Source: Paenarthrobacter sp. AR 02 | GTDB taxonomy: Bacteria; Actinomycetota; Actinomycetes; Actinomycetales; Micrococcaceae | DNA: 64,000 bases | NCBI RefSeq assembly: GCF_021538675.1 | Contig: NZ_JAJUKH010000014.1 | Span: 41,448-105,447, forward strand | Reading direction: 5' to 3' | Part shown: positions 62,249-64,000 of the stretch, in pieces | How positions within the stretch are numbered: the first letter of the stretch is position 1 | Layout of the letters: every line of letters begins with the position of its first letter | Program-made: the position numbers and the translations under genes | Notes under the pieces: generated by a model | Told to the model about the DNA's origin: nothing | What the model saw: the letters and a program-made list of their open reading frames with translations, nothing else | The model's database searches: none

Positions 62249-62577
62249 ACAGCGCCGACAACTTCACTGCTTCCGAACCCGAGGATCAGGACATCGCCGC
62301 TGCAGCCCATCATGCGATCCCGTATCTCGACGGGAATGCAGCGGCGGGCGCCTTGTCTGAAGTCTTCCGGATCGACATCATCGCCGCCCTCGGACGCTGC
62401 CGGCATTGCGGTTCAGTACGCTACTTTGGGGCGGCCATGGTCTTTACCGACGCCCCCGGCCTGGTGGTGCGGTGTCGCGACTGCCAGGGTGTCCTCCTAC
62501 GGGTGGTCGAGACACCAACCCGGTATTGGCTGGATCTGAGCGGTCTTAGCTACCTCGAGATCGACCGCGAGGAGTAA
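62245..62577 (+). CDS. DUF6510 zinc-ribbon-like protein
   Basis: 110 aa from a GTG that overlaps the reductase stop (GTGA). Two Cys pairs, CRHCGS and CRDCQG, about 29 residues apart, form a probable zinc ribbon. The N-terminus contains YLDGNAAAGALSEVF, typical of DUF6510. Function unknown; the family is often found with sulfite-oxidase-like and FNR-like genes, as here. Confidence 0.75.
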   Translation: MNSADNFTASEPEDQDIAAAAHHAIPYLDGNAAAGALSEVFRIDIIAALGRCRHCGSVRYFGAAMVFTDAPGLVVRCRDCQGVLLRVVETPTRYWLDLSGLSYLEIDREE

Positions 62578-62689
62578 TCCGCACCAGGGTGGATCACCCA
62601 GCGCCGGAATCGTCCGATCTCTTGCGGTTCCGCTCGCTTGCAGGCTTGGTGCGTCGCTCCTCTTCGGGCTCCCATTGACGTGCGAGTAG

Positions 62690-63712
62690 TCAGGAAGGTG
62701 CGTTCCCTGTGGACCCCCGCACCTGCAACTGGGATGGCACTTCGTGCAGCCGGGCCGGAAGACCCGGAGCTGCCAGGCGCTCGAGGATGAACTTTCCGGC
62801 CTCGACGCCCACTGCCAGATTGCCGTTGTCCACGGAGGTCAGCGAGAGGTGCCGGATTTTGGCCAGATAGGTGTTGTCGTAGCCCACGAGTGAGAGGTCC
62901 TTAGGTACCGAAAGCCCAAGGTCGTCAGCGGCGGATAATGCGCCGATACAGGCGATGTCGTTGTAGGCGAAGATCGCGGTTGGCCTGTCCGTTCCTGCCA
63001 GGAGGCGGCTCGCGGCAGCGTACGCGCTTTCCTCACTCATTCCGCCGGCAACCACCACCATTGGTGCCAGTCCGGCCTCGCGTATGGTTCGTTCGAATGA
63101 TTCGCGCCGGATCTTGCCCACCTCGCCGGGCCCCTGCAGGTGCGCGATCCTGCGGTGCCCCAGTGTGAGGAGGTGTTCGGTCGCCTGCCGGGCGCCGTCG
63201 TCGTCGTCATTGACCACGATGTCGACGCCGGGGAGGTGCGGTTCGCGGGTTCCGGCCAAAACGACGGGAATACTCTGCGCCGCCTTTTCGATGGCGGCCG
63301 ACTCCGGGGTGGTACCCACCACCACCACGCCATCGATCCGCTGCTCCAGCAAGGTTTCCAAGGAGCTGCGGCCCACGCGGGTGTCGGTGTAGGAATCGGC
63401 CAGAACCGGTGAAATACCGGCCGCGTGCAGGGACGCCGTCAGCCCTTCCAGCAGTTCCACGAACCAGGGGTTTCGGATGTCATTGAGCATCACGCCGATG
63501 GTTCCGCTTCGAGGGCCGGACAGGCGTTGGGCCAGCCGGTTGGGTCGGTAACCCAGCTCCTCCATGGCCTTCAGGACAGCACGGCGGCGGCCCTCACTGA
63601 CGTTGACCGACCCCTGGAGGACCAGTGAGACCAAGGACTTGGAAACCCCTGCGGCGCTCGCGACATCGCGGATGGTGGGCTTGGGCCTTGGTGTGCTGGA
63701 AGCGTCACTCAC
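62690..63712 (-). CDS. LacI-family regulator
   Basis: 340 aa. HTH TIRDVASAAGVSKSLVSLVL, hinge helix AQRLSGPRSGTIGV, and a periplasmic-binding-like sensor (DIRNPWFVELLEGLTASL, GHRRIAHLQGPGEVG, AIFAYNDIACIGAL, LVGYDNTYLAKI). Divergent from a Gfo/Idh/MocA gene and likely controls a sugar or inositol pathway that continues beyond the window. Confidence 0.92.
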   Translation of the reverse strand: MSDASSTPRPKPTIRDVASAAGVSKSLVSLVLQGSVNVSEGRRRAVLKAMEELGYRPNRLAQRLSGPRSGTIGVMLNDIRNPWFVELLEGLTASLHAAGISPVLADSYTDTRVGRSSLETLLEQRIDGVVVVGTTPESAAIEKAAQSIPVVLAGTREPHLPGVDIVVNDDDDGARQATEHLLTLGHRRIAHLQGPGEVGKIRRESFERTIREAGLAPMVVVAGGMSEESAYAAASRLLAGTDRPTAIFAYNDIACIGALSAADDLGLSVPKDLSLVGYDNTYLAKIRHLSLTSVDNGNLAVGVEAGKFILERLAAPGLPARLHEVPSQLQVRGSTGNAPS

Positions 63713-63757
63713 GCACTGGTCCTCTCGTTGCGACGAATTTCATTCAAGCTTAGAGGC

Positions 63758-63798
63758 TTGACTGTGTGGGCTCTTCATGGCCACTATGGACCGGTCCA
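63758..63798 (+). promoter_or_regulatory. Promoter with LacI-type operator
   Basis: TTGACT (63758-63763) as -35 and CACTAT (63782-63787) as a weak -10 with 18-bp spacing. TGGACCGGTCCA (63787-63798), a perfect 12-bp palindrome with the central CG of LacI-family sites, starts at the last base of the -10 box. Binding there would block the Gfo/Idh/MocA gene. Confidence 0.65.
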
Positions 63799-63831
63799 AG
63801 TATATTCCAAATAATCAATGAGGATCTATCA

Positions 63832-64000
63832 ATGAGTGCACCTGACTCGCGCCGACTGGTCGCTGGAATGGTCGGTGGCGGTCCGGGCGCCGACATCGGC
63901 AAGACCCACCGTTACGCCATGCGGCTGGATGGCCACTACGATCTCCGGGCAGGAATTTTCGGGCGCGATGAGAGCAGTTCCCACGCCACCGCCGTCGAAC
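63832..64000 (+). CDS. Gfo/Idh/MocA-family oxidoreductase (N-terminal part, cut by window edge)
   Basis: 56 residues visible: VAGMVGGGPGADIGKTHRYA is the Rossmann NAD(P)-binding start of this family, followed by LDGHYDLRAGIFGRDESSS. Such enzymes oxidise or reduce sugars and inositols. The ATG has GAGGATC upstream. Expression is probably under the LacI regulator encoded divergently. Confidence 0.8.
   Translation, partial: MSAPDSRRLVAGMVGGGPGADIGKTHRYAMRLDGHYDLRAGIFGRDESSSHATAVE

Noticed and set aside
62587..62599. GGGTG-GAT-CACCC hairpin after the DUF6510 gene
   Set aside because: Five base pairs with a 3-nt loop and no T-run; too weak to call a terminator.

Overview
The window is GC-rich and bears the hallmarks of a soil actinobacterium of the Arthrobacter / Paenarthrobacter / Pseudarthrobacter group. 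It has a fragment of a mycothiol-dependent isomerase, a SARP-type regulator, many GTG/TTG starts, short 4-nt gene overlaps, and metabolic genes typical of Micrococcaceae. Genus is an inference. No rRNA, CRISPR array, insertion sequence or prophage was seen.

Layout. 1-0.7 kb: the tail of an allophanate hydrolase and decayed fragments. 1.0-4.3 kb: ppsA and its regulatory kinase/phosphorylase ppsR. 4.3-5.7 kb: a short copy of a LysR gene, then an LtrA-like membrane protein. 5.9-13.9 kb: an operon of amidohydrolase, DUF59 protein, alcohol dehydrogenase, DUF1097 membrane protein, ABM monooxygenase and a ThDP transketolase/PDH-E1-like enzyme, with a divergent GAF/Fis regulator. It resembles the accessory part of actinobacterial propane/acetone monooxygenase clusters, but the diiron monooxygenase is absent here. 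14.0-14.9 kb: two gene scars and a small orphan gene for an 85-aa protein with four G-[SA]-Y-V-T repeats, preceded by a perfect 15-bp inverted repeat over its apparent -35 region. 15-18.7 kb: a folate-independent methionine synthase operon (mesX-mesD-flavin reductase) with divergent LysR. 18.8-26.6 kb: intradiol-dioxygenase-like lipoprotein, two DUF1345 paralogues around an orphan fliG / EAL pair and an AraC regulator, then proline dehydrogenase and a TetR regulator. 26.6-34.5 kb: MprF-like protein, FetB-like permease, a large secreted copper-radical oxidase, a rhodanese.

34.5-44.3 kb is the most striking block: a compact selenocysteine module. fdhA carries an in-frame UGA with a stem-loop just downstream (SECIS-like), followed by fdhB and an NrfD-type subunit, then convergent selD, the tRNA-Sec gene selC (anticodon UCA), selA and selB. 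The client enzyme and all the dedicated Sec machinery lie within 10 kb.

44.5-64 kb: aldo/keto reductase; flavin-reductase-like protein; a maleate block (maiA-matC, divergent IclR); an OmpR-type two-component pair beside a small secreted protein; a NarX-type kinase next to a SARP-REC fusion regulator; a secreted Fn3/chitobiase-domain protein; a Tat multicopper oxidase with an overlapping signal peptidase; a molybdopterin oxidase / FNR / DUF6510 trio; and a LacI regulator divergent from a Gfo/Idh/MocA oxidoreductase cut by the right edge.
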